Shown here: positions 46,025 through 54,599 of the stretch, in pieces | How positions within the stretch are numbered: the first letter of the stretch is position 1 | How the letters are laid out: every line of letters starts with the position of its first letter | Source: Planctomycetaceae bacterium | Lineage (GTDB): Bacteria; Planctomycetota; Planctomycetia; Gemmatales; Gemmataceae | Assembly (NCBI GenBank): GCA_013823135.1 | Contig: PNLP01000043.1 | Location: 1-64,000, forward strand | Length of the DNA stretch: 64,000 nucleotides | Direction of reading: 5' to 3' | Translations under genes and position numbers: made by a program | Notes under the pieces: generated by a model | What the model was told of the DNA's origin: nothing | The model's database searches: none | The model's input: only the letters and a program-made list of their open reading frames with translations

Positions 46025-47074
46025 TTAACGCACTTTCCCCGCAGCTTCCCGCAGAATGTCCGCTCTTGCTCCAAGGTGCGAGTAGTGTTTGTGTAACATC
46101 GTCGTGCTTGAATGACCTAATAAAGCTGCAACCGTGCTTTCGTTCACCCCCCGAATTAGGGCAGTGGTTGCGTAGGCATGACGGTAGCCATAGGCGATGC
46201 CTTTCACCCCCGCCTTTTTTGACGCCCTCCGCATCGCCAAACAAATGCCGTCTTTCGTCCACGCCCTTCCTTTTGCGTTCCTCAACAGTGCGCCGCTTGG
46301 AATCTTCGCCACTTGAACCTTGAGCAGTGCGACCGCCTTTTCGTTCAAGATGATGAGACGGGGTTTGCCGGTGTGCTGCGCCGTCTTGTGGTCGTTCAGG
46401 ATCGCAACCGAATTCACGAAGTCGATGTGATGGGCTTCCAGTTTTGAAAGTTCGGAAGGACGACAACCAGTTTCGTGCAAGAGGGAGAGCAGAACACGAA
46501 GGGCAGGGGTTGCGGCTTCCATCAATTTTTTGTGGGTGTCTTCGGTGACCACTGCTTTTGCACCACGACTTTCACCAGACGGACGTTTCATATTCTTCAG
46601 TGGGTTGGACGGAATCAATCCTTCCACTTCCGCCCACTTGAACGACGACGATAGCACACCCCCAATGTCTGACCTTGTGGAAGCCGAAACCGACAACGAA
46701 TAAAGCCAGCGCAGAACGTCCCCAGACTTCATTTTGACCGCATCCACTTTGCCGAACTGGTCACGGACGTGGTTCAAAAGGCAATCGTAGACGTAGTGGG
46801 TTTGTTTCTTCACCTGTCCTTTTTTGGCCACAAGAAATGCGTCTAGAACGTCCTTCACCCTGATTTCGGTTTTCGGTTCAGGTTCAGGTTTCGGTTCAGC
46901 TTTCACCATTGGTTGCGGTTCGTCCAACTTCACCATGAGTTTGTGCCATGCCTTCGTCGCTTCCTTCTCGTTTGCCCCTCCCTTGATTCCAAGTGAAACC
47001 ATCTTGCCGTTAACCGTCGCATACCAAGTGTTTTTGCTTGCTCGAAACCAAGCGCCTTCAGTGTGCCTTGCCAT
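46025..47074 (-). CDS. Tyrosine integrase of the first element
   Basis: 349 aa. N-terminal arm-binding region (EGAWFRASKNTWYATVNGK), SAM-like core-binding domain (about 95-180), catalytic domain with box I Arg in HETGCRPSELSKLE, Lys in LNDHKTAQHTGKPRLI, box II Arg in YGYRHAYAT (the usual first His is Tyr), LLGHSSTTMLHKHYSHL giving the His and the nucleophile Tyr. It begins 110 bases from the right att copy, as expected for a site-specific integrase of a tRNA-targeting element. Confidence 0.92.
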   Translation of the reverse strand: MARHTEGAWFRASKNTWYATVNGKMVSLGIKGGANEKEATKAWHKLMVKLDEPQPMVKAEPKPEPEPKTEIRVKDVLDAFLVAKKGQVKKQTHYVYDCLLNHVRDQFGKVDAVKMKSGDVLRWLYSLSVSASTRSDIGGVLSSSFKWAEVEGLIPSNPLKNMKRPSGESRGAKAVVTEDTHKKLMEAATPALRVLLSLLHETGCRPSELSKLEAHHIDFVNSVAILNDHKTAQHTGKPRLIILNEKAVALLKVQVAKIPSGALLRNAKGRAWTKDGICLAMRRASKKAGVKGIAYGYRHAYATTALIRGVNESTVAALLGHSSTTMLHKHYSHLGARADILREAAGKVR

Positions 47075-47101
47075 TGCCAGGAGTATCCCAGCGATGCCGA
47101 A

Positions 47102-47126
47102 TTCACTGCCCTAATTCACTGCCCTT
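47102..47126. repeat. Right arm-type integrase sites (TTCACTGCCC x2)
   Basis: Two copies of TTCACTGCCCT at 47102 and 47115, just upstream of the integrase start, matching the three copies at the left end in sequence and orientation. Confidence 0.55.
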
Positions 47127-47183
47127 GAACCGTTCAAAGTCAGTGGTGAGCTAGAAAATAAGTAGTTTTTTCGCAGTCTGGAA

Positions 47184-47234
47184 CTTGCTTGGGGTGCAAG
47201 AGGTCGTGGGTTCAAATCCCGCCGGCCCGACTGA
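47184..47234. repeat. attR: truncated copy of tRNA-Pro 3' part
   Basis: Exact 51-bp copy of 39704-39754. The 5' half of the tRNA is absent, so this is not a gene but the remnant made by integration. It may also serve as attL of the next element. Confidence 0.9.
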
Positions 47235-47324
47235 ATTTCCCCTTGGTTTTGTAGTGGTTTCCGCGTATCGCTCGTGTCCCGAAGTCGTGAAGTTTGCACG
47301 CTTCGTTGCACGGTAAAAAACGAC

Positions 47325-47350
47325 CCCCGCCCGGCGGCAACCGGGCGGGG
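47325..47350. terminator. 10-bp GC hairpin upstream of second integrase
   Basis: CCCCGCCCGG / CCGGGCGGGG, loop CGGCAA, followed by ATCTTCGG; no T run. It could be a terminator against read-through from the tRNA side or a leader structure. Confidence 0.4.
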
Positions 47351-47395
47351 ATCTTCGGGCAAGCCTTCCGGCTCACCAGCTCCCGGAGGTTTGTC

Positions 47396-48409
47396 GTGCG
47401 TGATGCGAAGCCCTGGTTCCGTAAATTCGACGGTTGGTGGTACGTCCAGGTCGCGGGTCAGAAGGTCAAACTTGCCAAGGGCAAGGACAACCGCACCGAG
47501 GCCGTCCGCCAGTTCCACCTCCTCATGGCCGGTTCCCGGCCCGCGTCGAAAGAGCCCCTCACCGCCTCGCAGGTCTGTGACCTGTACCTCGTGCACTCCG
47601 AGAAAGAGCACGAGAACGGCACGTTCGAGTGGCACAAAACCTACCTTCAGGCGTTCTGCGACCGGCTCGGCACGGTCAAGGTCGCCGACCTGATTCCCTT
47701 CCACCTCACCTCCCTGCTCAACGCGCACCCGAAGTGGAAAGGTGCTCGCCGGCACGCCGCGATCATCGTCAAGCGGGCGTTCCATTGGGCGAAGCGACAA
47801 GGTCTGATCGCGGCGAATCCCTTCGAGGACTTCAAGGTGGAACCGGGTGGCCGCCGAGGGCGGATCGTCTCGAAGACGGAGCGGGAACAAATTCTCACTG
47901 CGATCAAGGACCACCAGTTCCGCGACTTCGTCCTCGCGATGTCGGAGACCGGGTGCCGCCCGTCCGAGGTTTCCCGCGTCACGGCGGCCGACGCCGACCT
48001 CGAACTCGGCGTCTGGGTGCTGCACCGCCACAAGACCGGGAAGAAGACGGGCAAGCCCCGCGTCGTGTACCTCACCCCCGTCATGGTCGAGATGACCAAG
48101 CGACTGACAGCCGAGTTCCCCGAGGGGCCGCTATTTCGCGGGCCGCGGGGGAAGAAGCCGTTCACCCGCAACGGCGTTCGCTGCCGGTTCCGCCGCCTCC
48201 GCGAGAAACTGCCACACCTCAAGGGCGTGGTTGCCGCCGCGTATCGTGCCAGCTTTGCCACCGACGCGCTGGAGAACGGCGTCGGGGTCGCCCAAGTCGC
48301 CGAGTTGCTCGGGCACGCGGACACGACGATGGTGATGAAGCACTACTCGATGCTGTCGCAGCGGGTCGGCCACCTCCGCGACATGGCCAAGAAGGCTACT
48401 GGGGCTTGA
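47396..48409 (+). CDS. Tyrosine integrase of the second element
   Basis: 337 aa from GTG 47396 with GGAGG six bases upstream; the frame is open further but only this start has a site. Core-binding domain about 55-140; catalytic Arg in SETGCRPSEVSRV, Lys in HRHKTGKKTGKPRVVYL, box II YRASFATDA (both usual His residues replaced), and LLGHADTTMVMKHYSML with the nucleophile Tyr. It is clearly a relative of the first integrase, so both probably recognise the same tRNA-Pro site. Its 3' end overlaps the convergent HTH gene by 14 bases. Confidence 0.9.
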   Translation: MRDAKPWFRKFDGWWYVQVAGQKVKLAKGKDNRTEAVRQFHLLMAGSRPASKEPLTASQVCDLYLVHSEKEHENGTFEWHKTYLQAFCDRLGTVKVADLIPFHLTSLLNAHPKWKGARRHAAIIVKRAFHWAKRQGLIAANPFEDFKVEPGGRRGRIVSKTEREQILTAIKDHQFRDFVLAMSETGCRPSEVSRVTAADADLELGVWVLHRHKTGKKTGKPRVVYLTPVMVEMTKRLTAEFPEGPLFRGPRGKKPFTRNGVRCRFRRLREKLPHLKGVVAAAYRASFATDALENGVGVAQVAELLGHADTTMVMKHYSMLSQRVGHLRDMAKKATGA

Positions 48410-48638
48410 TGTGCACGAGGGGCACGGAAGCCCCCCGTCCCGCCTCGTGTCGGTTCGCGTTCATCCAGGCGATGAAGTCGGCCTCACTGATCAGGCACTT
48501 CCCCCGCTTCCCCTTCTTCGACGGGATGCGGTAGTGGGGGAGCAACCTGTCGGCGCACGCGCCGTACAAGCTGCTCCGGCTCACGGGGTACTTCTTGGAG
48601 AGTTGGGCCGGGGTCTTCAGGTCGGTCGGGGGATTCAT
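48396..48638 (-). CDS. Helix-turn-helix (excisionase-like) protein
   Basis: 80 aa. LKTPAQLSKKYPVSRSSLYGACADRLLPHYRIPSKKGKRGKCLISEADFIAWM is the HTH_17/AlpA-type fold. Position beside the integrase suggests excisionase or regulator. Upstream is a short inverted repeat TGTTGG-TCG-CCAACA (48722-48736) in the divergent promoter region. Confidence 0.72.
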   Translation of the reverse strand: MNPPTDLKTPAQLSKKYPVSRSSLYGACADRLLPHYRIPSKKGKRGKCLISEADFIAWMNANRHEAGRGASVPLVHIKPQ

Positions 48639-48767
48639 GTTGTTCGCCTTGCCGGATTGACTGTCCCAAACGGCTCGTTACCCACCACACGTCTTCCGGT
48701 AAGAGCCGTCACCGGGTAAACTGTTGGTCGCCAACAATCGCCCGCGACAAGACAGGGAAAACCGACG

Positions 48768-50321
48768 GTGGCAGACGAAAGCCATACAGAGCGTTCAACT
48801 TGCGCTGGACCGGCCCCCCACGTTGCCGGTCGTTGGGACCAACTGGGTCGCTGCAAGTTCCCGTTAAACCGGAAGATCGAAGGCGACCTCTTCCGCTATT
48901 ACGCGCCCGCCTTCGCCGGCAACTTCTCGGTGGACTTCGTTGTCCCTCGGAATGAAACGCCCCGGCGGTTCTTCGCGAAGGGCTGGCTGAAGGAACTGAG
49001 GCCGGCATGTGCGGGGGGGACGCCTCATCGACCAAAAGACGGCCCGGTGCCGGAGGGATTCGCCGACCGGTTGACCCGACTGGGTATCCCTCTCCTTCAT
49101 CGCCTCGAACAGGACGCGATCGTAGCCTGCGATCACGGCCCGACCCCTTCTCTGCCAGCGCCGCCGCCGCTTGAGGTTTACAAGTTCCACCACGCGATCT
49201 TCACGGCGAGAAACTCGGGTCGCCAAGCCGTTCGTCGAAGCTTCCGTAGCCGGAAGGACTATACCGCTTCGAGACGCTCGGGGGTCGAGCATTACCTCGT
49301 CTCCGAAATGCTCGGCGGCAGCAGGCTCATCTCCGCGACGCAAATCATCAGTGCGATCCAGGACAGTTCCTTCAACCCGCCGCCGAGTTCGCAACCGGAC
49401 GGCGTCCGCGTCGGCCTTCCCCTGGATGCATTCCCCGGGCGGAACGCGGTCGATTACCTGCTCCTCGATGGAGCCGAGACGGTCCACGACCCGGCCGGGT
49501 TGCTGCGGGTCTGGAATCAGGCCGCGTCGGCGTTCATCGACGGGTACACGATGATCTCCGACGAACCGACCACGGACGAGGACCGGAGGGCGTACTTGGA
49601 GTTCGTCGGGCAGTTGGTGCGAGCGTTCCTCGACAAGAAGGGCGACGTCTTCCAGCGTTGGCTTCGCACCGAGCGCGAGAAAGGCTTCGCTCGGCTCCTC
49701 TCAGCCGAGAGCCCACGCGACGACATGGGACGTTACTTTCGTCACCTGATCTGGGTGTCGCAGGTCCAGATGGCGAGGGTGTACGGAGCAGTGATGGCGT
49801 CCGCTTGGGCAGCACTCGCGGCGGACGAGCGGGTCGGGCTCAACCCGGTCGAGTCGCAACTGTTCCGCACCATGCATCTCCCTCAGGTCGCCCTAGCCGG
49901 GCTACCGGTCGCGTTCGTCAGACGCCCGTTGCTCCGGTGGGTGATGCGCCCTCTTCTCGAATACTTCTGGACCGGCCGCGCCGCGCCCCCTGGCGATGCG
50001 TTGAGTTTGACCACGTTGCTCGCGCGGTACGGTCGGTTAAACGAAGATCGGCGACGGGTGGATCGTGAGCGACACGGCCCTATCGCATTCGAGTTCCAGG
50101 ACGAAGGGCACATTCCTGCCGAAACGACCGCAGCATCATCGACCTACAAGGAGTCCGTCGATCACCTTCCCGTGGCCAGGGATTCGGCCTGTCCGATCTG
50201 CGGCGACCACATGAATCCGATCGGAAAACCATCACGCCCCACCGAGAAGGACGTACTCATCGACGCTGAGTGCCCGAAATGCGGGCACAGCCTCACCCTC
50301 CGTTTCGTTCTCCGCGAATAA
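48768..50321 (+). CDS. Large protein of unknown function with C-terminal zinc ribbon
   Basis: 517 aa from GTG 48768 with only a weak purine-rich site. I recognise no catalytic motif in the first 450 residues, which are mostly helical (RVWNQAASAFIDGYTMISDE, YLEFVGQLVRAFLDKKGDVF). The C-terminus has two Cys pairs, CPICGDHMNP and CPKCGHSLTLRF, a treble-clef or ribbon zinc site. It is cargo of the second element by position. Confidence 0.6.
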   Translation: MADESHTERSTCAGPAPHVAGRWDQLGRCKFPLNRKIEGDLFRYYAPAFAGNFSVDFVVPRNETPRRFFAKGWLKELRPACAGGTPHRPKDGPVPEGFADRLTRLGIPLLHRLEQDAIVACDHGPTPSLPAPPPLEVYKFHHAIFTARNSGRQAVRRSFRSRKDYTASRRSGVEHYLVSEMLGGSRLISATQIISAIQDSSFNPPPSSQPDGVRVGLPLDAFPGRNAVDYLLLDGAETVHDPAGLLRVWNQAASAFIDGYTMISDEPTTDEDRRAYLEFVGQLVRAFLDKKGDVFQRWLRTEREKGFARLLSAESPRDDMGRYFRHLIWVSQVQMARVYGAVMASAWAALAADERVGLNPVESQLFRTMHLPQVALAGLPVAFVRRPLLRWVMRPLLEYFWTGRAAPPGDALSLTTLLARYGRLNEDRRRVDRERHGPIAFEFQDEGHIPAETTAASSTYKESVDHLPVARDSACPICGDHMNPIGKPSRPTEKDVLIDAECPKCGHSLTLRFVLRE

Positions 50322-50450
50322 TCCCTGGATTGTGCGGTCAGTGGGGAAGATTTCCGACCCCGCCGCAATGTGTTGTGGGGGGCTGCGCGAACGCATCTTT
50401 TTACCAATTCTCTACTTCCGCTAATCAATGTCGGATTTCCCTGTCCTGCT

Positions 50451-50471
50451 GTCGGCCAACAACAGGCCGAC
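50451..50471 (+). promoter_or_regulatory. Hairpin just before a ribosome-binding site
   Basis: GTCGGCC / GGCCGAC with a 7-base loop ends four bases before the AAGGAGG of the next gene; it might be a leader structure. Confidence 0.35.
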
Positions 50472-50485
50472 GAAAGGAGGGGAAC

Positions 50486-50731
50486 ATGATGGGGGGTATT
50501 CAACCGCTCATCGGCAGCGGCGGGGTGGCCGAGCGGTTCGGCATGGCCCGCTGGCTGCTCTTGTACCGGATAGAACGCGGCGAACTGCCGGGGCCGTCGA
50601 TCACGGTTGCGGGGCGTCGGCTTTTCACGGAGGCCGACGTCCAGAGGATCGCCCTCGCCCTGCACGAACGGCCCGAACTTCGGGTCGGTCGTGCAGCCCG
50701 TGGCGAAGGAGGTGATCATGCCCAAGCGTAG
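50486..50731 (+). CDS. MerR/AlpA-like HTH protein
   Basis: 81 aa from ATG 50486 (ATG 50489 equally possible) with AAGGAGGGG upstream. GVAERFGMARWLLLYRIERGELPGPSITVAGRRLFTEADVQRIA is a winged HTH of the MerR/excisionase type. It overlaps the ParB-like gene by 14 bases and heads the replication operon, as the 63-aa HTH does in the first element. Confidence 0.72.
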   Translation: MMGGIQPLIGSGGVAERFGMARWLLLYRIERGELPGPSITVAGRRLFTEADVQRIALALHERPELRVGRAARGEGGDHAQA

Positions 50732-51590
50732 GTCTCAGCCACCTGACGGCACGGTCGAGTGGCGTCTCGACCGACTGAAGCCGCACGAGTTCCAGAACAC
50801 CGTGTACGCTCCGCGCCCGCAGTGGCAGATCGAGGAACTGGCCAAGGACATGGCCGCCAACGGCCAGAACGAACCGGTCGAGATCACCTCGGACGGCACG
50901 ATCATCAGCGGCCACGGGCGGGTCGCTGCCGCCAAGCTTCTCGGCTGGAAGACGATCCGCTGCCGGGTCCGGGCCGACCTCGAAGCCGAAGGCCCTGACG
51001 CCGTGAAGCGGCGGTTGTTGGAGGCGAACCTGACCCGCCGCCACTTCGGCATGATCGAGCAGGCCCGCCACTACCAGGAGTTGCTCTTTCTCGCACGTCG
51101 GAAGGAGTCCCGCTGTGCCGACCGCCGGGACGTGAAGGGCGACCTCCGCGACCTGGTGGCCGAGCGGTTCGGGGTCAGCGGACGGACCCTCGACCGCTGG
51201 CTCCTCCTGCTCACCCTGCCGGTGCCGATCCAGCAGGCCGTCAGCGGGGAGCGGCTCCCCCTGACCCTGGCGCTCAAGTTGTGGGCGCTGGACAAGAAGG
51301 TTGTCGCCGGTGTGGCTCAGGCAATCGAAGACGGCGAAGCGCCCGCCGCGGCCGTCAAGGCCGTGCTCGTCACGGCCGACACGAAGGATACACGGGTGAC
51401 GGCCGACGTCTCCCGCTTGTTGGGGGTCGCGGCCGAAACGGCGACCCGGTTGCACGGCCGGGAGTCCGAACTGCGGCTCCCCTACCTGACCCGGAAACTG
51501 GATGACCTGCGGTCCGGCCGGGAGTTGTTCGACCGATTGATCGCCATCGTCACGGGCGACGTCGTCACCGAGGGAGGCACACCGGCCTGA
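50718..51590 (+). CDS. ParB-like protein
   Basis: 290 aa from ATG 50718 with AAGGAGG upstream. The ParB/Srx N-terminal domain is visible: RLDRLKPHEFQNTVY, AANGQNEPVEITSDGTIISGHGRVAAAKLLGW. A central HTH follows (MIEQARHYQELLFLARR, AERFGVSGRTLDRWLLLL). No ParA gene is adjacent, so it may be a regulator or origin-binding protein rather than part of a partition pair. Confidence 0.82.
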   Translation: MPKRRSQPPDGTVEWRLDRLKPHEFQNTVYAPRPQWQIEELAKDMAANGQNEPVEITSDGTIISGHGRVAAAKLLGWKTIRCRVRADLEAEGPDAVKRRLLEANLTRRHFGMIEQARHYQELLFLARRKESRCADRRDVKGDLRDLVAERFGVSGRTLDRWLLLLTLPVPIQQAVSGERLPLTLALKLWALDKKVVAGVAQAIEDGEAPAAAVKAVLVTADTKDTRVTADVSRLLGVAAETATRLHGRESELRLPYLTRKLDDLRSGRELFDRLIAIVTGDVVTEGGTPA

Positions 51591-51651
51591 CGGCCGGGCC
51601 GACCACAGCTTCTCCACTCAGCTTCTCACTCAAGCTTCTTGTTTGAACGCG

Positions 51652-51682
51652 GACGGCCCGACGCATGGTGCGCCGGGCCGTC
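51652..51682. terminator. Hairpin between ParB-like and primase genes
   Basis: GACGGCCCG / CGGGCCGTC, 13-base loop, no T run. It is preceded by a short tandem repeat of CAGCTTCTC-type units (51607-51641). Confidence 0.4.
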
Positions 51683-51744
51683 GGGATCACTCACGTACGC
51701 GACGGGGAGCCTGGCAGGGCTTCCCGCCGCCAAAGGAGCCTTAC

Positions 51745-52734
51745 ATGAATTCTAACTCATCGCCGACGCCGGGACAACCGGGCCGGCCCGGATCGGGAGG
51801 GCAACGCAAGTACCCGCCCGTGGACGAAACCGACCTGCCGATTGACATCATCCTCGACCGCCTCAGCGTGGTGAGCCAGACGGGGTCAACCTGGTCTGCC
51901 CGGTGTCCTCACCACCACGATTCCAACCCGTCCTTGTCGCTCACGGTGACCCCGCGCGAGGTGGTGCTCCTGCACTGCCACCGCGACTGCACGCCCGAAG
52001 AGGTACTCGGGGCGATCGACCTTAACCTGCGCGACCTTTACCCGTCGCCGTACGCGCTGCGGCACGGGAAGCGGCGGGGAACGTACACCACCGGCCTGTA
52101 CACGCCGGACGCGGCCCCGGAACCGCCCATCGACTACACGCGGATGACCGAGTTCCACCAGGCGAGTCTGCCCGGTAAGGGGCTGGCTCCGCTGGCGAAG
52201 GAGTGGGGCTTGCCACTGGCTGCGGTCAAGCGGTTGGAGATCGGCACCCACTGCGGCAAGTGGGTGATCCCGGAGCGGAACGGCGGAGGCGGGATCGTCG
52301 GAATCGTGTTCCGCAAACCGGACGGCAGCAAGCGGTGCCTGACGGGCAGCCACCGGGGTCTCATCATCCCGACCGACACGATGCCGGTCGAGGGCCAACC
52401 GCTGTATCTCGCCGAGGGAGCATCCGACACCGCCGCTCTGGTGTCCGTCGGTGCCACCGTCGTCGGCCGGCCCGCCGCCTCGCTGAGCGAGAAGGCGTTC
52501 TGGTGGCTGAGTCACCTGATCTGCATGCGGCGGTTCGATGATCTGGTGGTGCTGGCCGACCGTGACCAGGCCGGTGAGGCCGGGGCCGCCGCGCTCGCGT
52601 CGAAGCTGAAGACCAACCACCCGAAGTGGCGGGTGCGGCTGGCGAAACCGCTGTTCATTTACAAGGACGCCCGCAGTCAGGTGGTTGCCGGGCGTTGGCA
52701 CGCCGGCCTCGTGGAAAAGGAGGTGATGCAATGA
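51745..52734 (+). CDS. CHC2/TOPRIM primase-like protein
   Basis: 329 aa from ATG 51745 with AAGGAG upstream. N-terminal zinc-finger-like segment CPHHHDSNPSLSLTV ... LLHCHRDC (CHC2-type), then a linker and a TOPRIM domain with the Glu in PLYLAEGASDTAALVS and DRDQ in LVVLADRDQAGEAG. This is a DnaG-type primase organisation used by plasmids and phages. The next gene starts within its stop (ATGA). Confidence 0.83.
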   Translation: MNSNSSPTPGQPGRPGSGGQRKYPPVDETDLPIDIILDRLSVVSQTGSTWSARCPHHHDSNPSLSLTVTPREVVLLHCHRDCTPEEVLGAIDLNLRDLYPSPYALRHGKRRGTYTTGLYTPDAAPEPPIDYTRMTEFHQASLPGKGLAPLAKEWGLPLAAVKRLEIGTHCGKWVIPERNGGGGIVGIVFRKPDGSKRCLTGSHRGLIIPTDTMPVEGQPLYLAEGASDTAALVSVGATVVGRPAASLSEKAFWWLSHLICMRRFDDLVVLADRDQAGEAGAAALASKLKTNHPKWRVRLAKPLFIYKDARSQVVAGRWHAGLVEKEVMQ

Positions 52735-54116
52735 GCACCCCCGTCACCCGCGAGGCGTTCAGTAACGTCTCGAACGACCTCCCGCTGTCGATCCAGAAGA
52801 TGGCCGAGGATCTGCTGTGCATCACCGGTGGTTGGCCGAAAGTGATCGCCCGTGAACTCTGCATCCCCGACGGTGATGGCGTCGTTCCGCTCCCCGACCA
52901 CCCGTGCCTGTTCGCGTTCATCGACCGATACGCCGAGGTGCGGTGGCGGAAGAGCGGCGTGCCGAAGACGGAGTTCTTCGCCGGCCTGCCCCACTACTGT
53001 CAGAAGTTCGAGTGGGCCTCGCCGCACCCGCACTTCCCGGCGCTCCCGCGTGTCTACTACGGGGCGACGCCGCCGAAGGCGTCGAACACAGGGAAACTAG
53101 ACGAGTTGGTCGCCCGGTTCTCGCCCGCCACGGACATGGACCGGCGGCTCATCAAAGCGATGATCCTGACCTTCTACTGGGGAGGGCCGAAGGGGAAACG
53201 CCCGGTGTTCACGATCACCACCGACGGCGCGGACGACAAGAAGGGTCGCGGAGCCGGGAAGTCCACGCTGGCCGAGATTCTGGCCGGGTTGGTCGGTGGT
53301 GTCATCGGGTTCCAGGCCCGCGCCAGCCCGGACCGCATTCGCTCCGGGCTCCTGTCCCCGGCCGCCTGGCCGCGACGGGTGGTACTCCTCGACAACCTGA
53401 AGACGTTCCGCTTTTCGAGCGACGAGTTCGAGAGCCTGGTCACCTGCGAGGAGGTGACCGGGCACCAGTTGTACCGCGGTTTCGCCACCCGGCCGAACTA
53501 CCTGACCTACGTGGTGACGGTGAACGGGGCGTCGTTCTCCAAAGACGTCGCCGAGCGCACTGTCCCCATCCACCTGGCCCAGTCCACGAAGTCACCGACC
53601 TGGTATGCCGAAACCCGGGCGCTGATCGACCAGCACTGGGACGAGATCGTGGCCGACGTCCGGTGGCACCTGGAGAAGAAGAAGGGGGTGATTGTGACCG
53701 CGTTCGACCGGTGGCCGGACTGGTGCCGCGAGGTGCTGGGCAAGACGGACAAGCCGAACGCCGCCCTCAAACTCATTGAGGAGCGGCGGCGGGCCATCGA
53801 CGCCGACGACCTGGACGAAGAAGAGATCCTCGACTACATCCGGGCGTGCATCGTCGCGGCCGGCGTTGCGAAGGAGTCGCTCAACCGGGTGGTCCGCGTA
53901 CCGGCGGTGATGATGGCGAAGTGGGTGACGGAATTGCGGCGGGACCTCCACCAGAACCAGGCCAGCCATTTCCTGCGTTCGATGGCAGAGAAGCCCGGCG
54001 TGCTCCGGTATCATCGGACAAAGACCGCTCGATATTACGAGTGGCGGGGCAAGGACGCGAAGCCTGATACGCCGCCAGCCGAGATAACCTTCAAAGTAAC
54101 TCGGGGCGCACACTGA
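52731..54116 (+). CDS. P-loop replicative helicase of the second element
   Basis: 461 aa. Walker A is KGRGAGKSTLAEILAG (about 175), Walker B-like RRVVLLDNLK (about 215), and a motif-C-like Asn in LTYVVTVNGASFSK (about 260). The family looks like primase-associated helicases of mobile elements. Translation is coupled to the primase, and origin-like repeats lie 62 bases downstream. It replaces in position the SF3 helicase of the first element. Confidence 0.75.
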   Translation: MSTPVTREAFSNVSNDLPLSIQKMAEDLLCITGGWPKVIARELCIPDGDGVVPLPDHPCLFAFIDRYAEVRWRKSGVPKTEFFAGLPHYCQKFEWASPHPHFPALPRVYYGATPPKASNTGKLDELVARFSPATDMDRRLIKAMILTFYWGGPKGKRPVFTITTDGADDKKGRGAGKSTLAEILAGLVGGVIGFQARASPDRIRSGLLSPAAWPRRVVLLDNLKTFRFSSDEFESLVTCEEVTGHQLYRGFATRPNYLTYVVTVNGASFSKDVAERTVPIHLAQSTKSPTWYAETRALIDQHWDEIVADVRWHLEKKKGVIVTAFDRWPDWCREVLGKTDKPNAALKLIEERRRAIDADDLDEEEILDYIRACIVAAGVAKESLNRVVRVPAVMMAKWVTELRRDLHQNQASHFLRSMAEKPGVLRYHRTKTARYYEWRGKDAKPDTPPAEITFKVTRGAH

Positions 54117-54131
54117 AGCCCCGAGGCCGCT

Positions 54132-54174
54132 GCGGGCATCGGTCCTCCCACGGTGAGAGGCAGCCGATGCCCGC
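54132..54174 (+). terminator. Hairpin after the primase-helicase operon
   Basis: GCGGGCATCGG / CCGATGCCCGC, perfect 11-bp stem, 21-base loop, starting 16 bases after the helicase stop. No T run. Confidence 0.5.
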
Positions 54175-54178
54175 ACTC

Positions 54179-54266
54179 GGTGACAGAGTGACAGGGCTTT
54201 TCCATACTTCTCGTTTTCATTTCTTTGGAACCGTTTTTATCCGATTTCATCTGTCACTCTGTCACC
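54179..54266. other. Origin-like inverted repeat, copy A
   Basis: Perfect 16-bp arms GGTGACAGAGTGACAG (54179-54194) and its complement (54251-54266) flank 56 AT-rich bases. The units GTGACAG repeat within each arm, like iterons. The same structure is present at 55336-55438. Position after the helicase suggests an origin of replication; inference. Confidence 0.5.
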
Positions 54267-54599
54267 TACCCGTCCGACCCCGCTGTTCGCCCGACAGTGC
54301 CGTGGATAATTGTCCAAGACACTGTTGACCCCAATCTCGTGAATCAAGCCAGTGTGTAGGTTCAGCCCCAGGATCAACCGGACACCACGTCCTCCGGCAT
54401 TCTTCTTCGGCGTCCCGGAACCGCCGGTGTGAAGGCGTCGTGCGATCACGGATCGCCGGCTTGCATCTTCCCGCGGTTACCCGGCGTACGCCGATCGGCA
54501 GGATGTTCGTAGCCAGCGATGATCTTCATGACCTCGCAAACGATCCACGCCCCTACAACTTCGAGTCGTCCGGCCTGTTCGTAGGCCGCCCTTCGCCGC

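Noticed and set aside
47184..47234. Second tRNA-Pro gene
   Set aside because: Only the 3' part is present; the D arm and 5' acceptor strand are missing.
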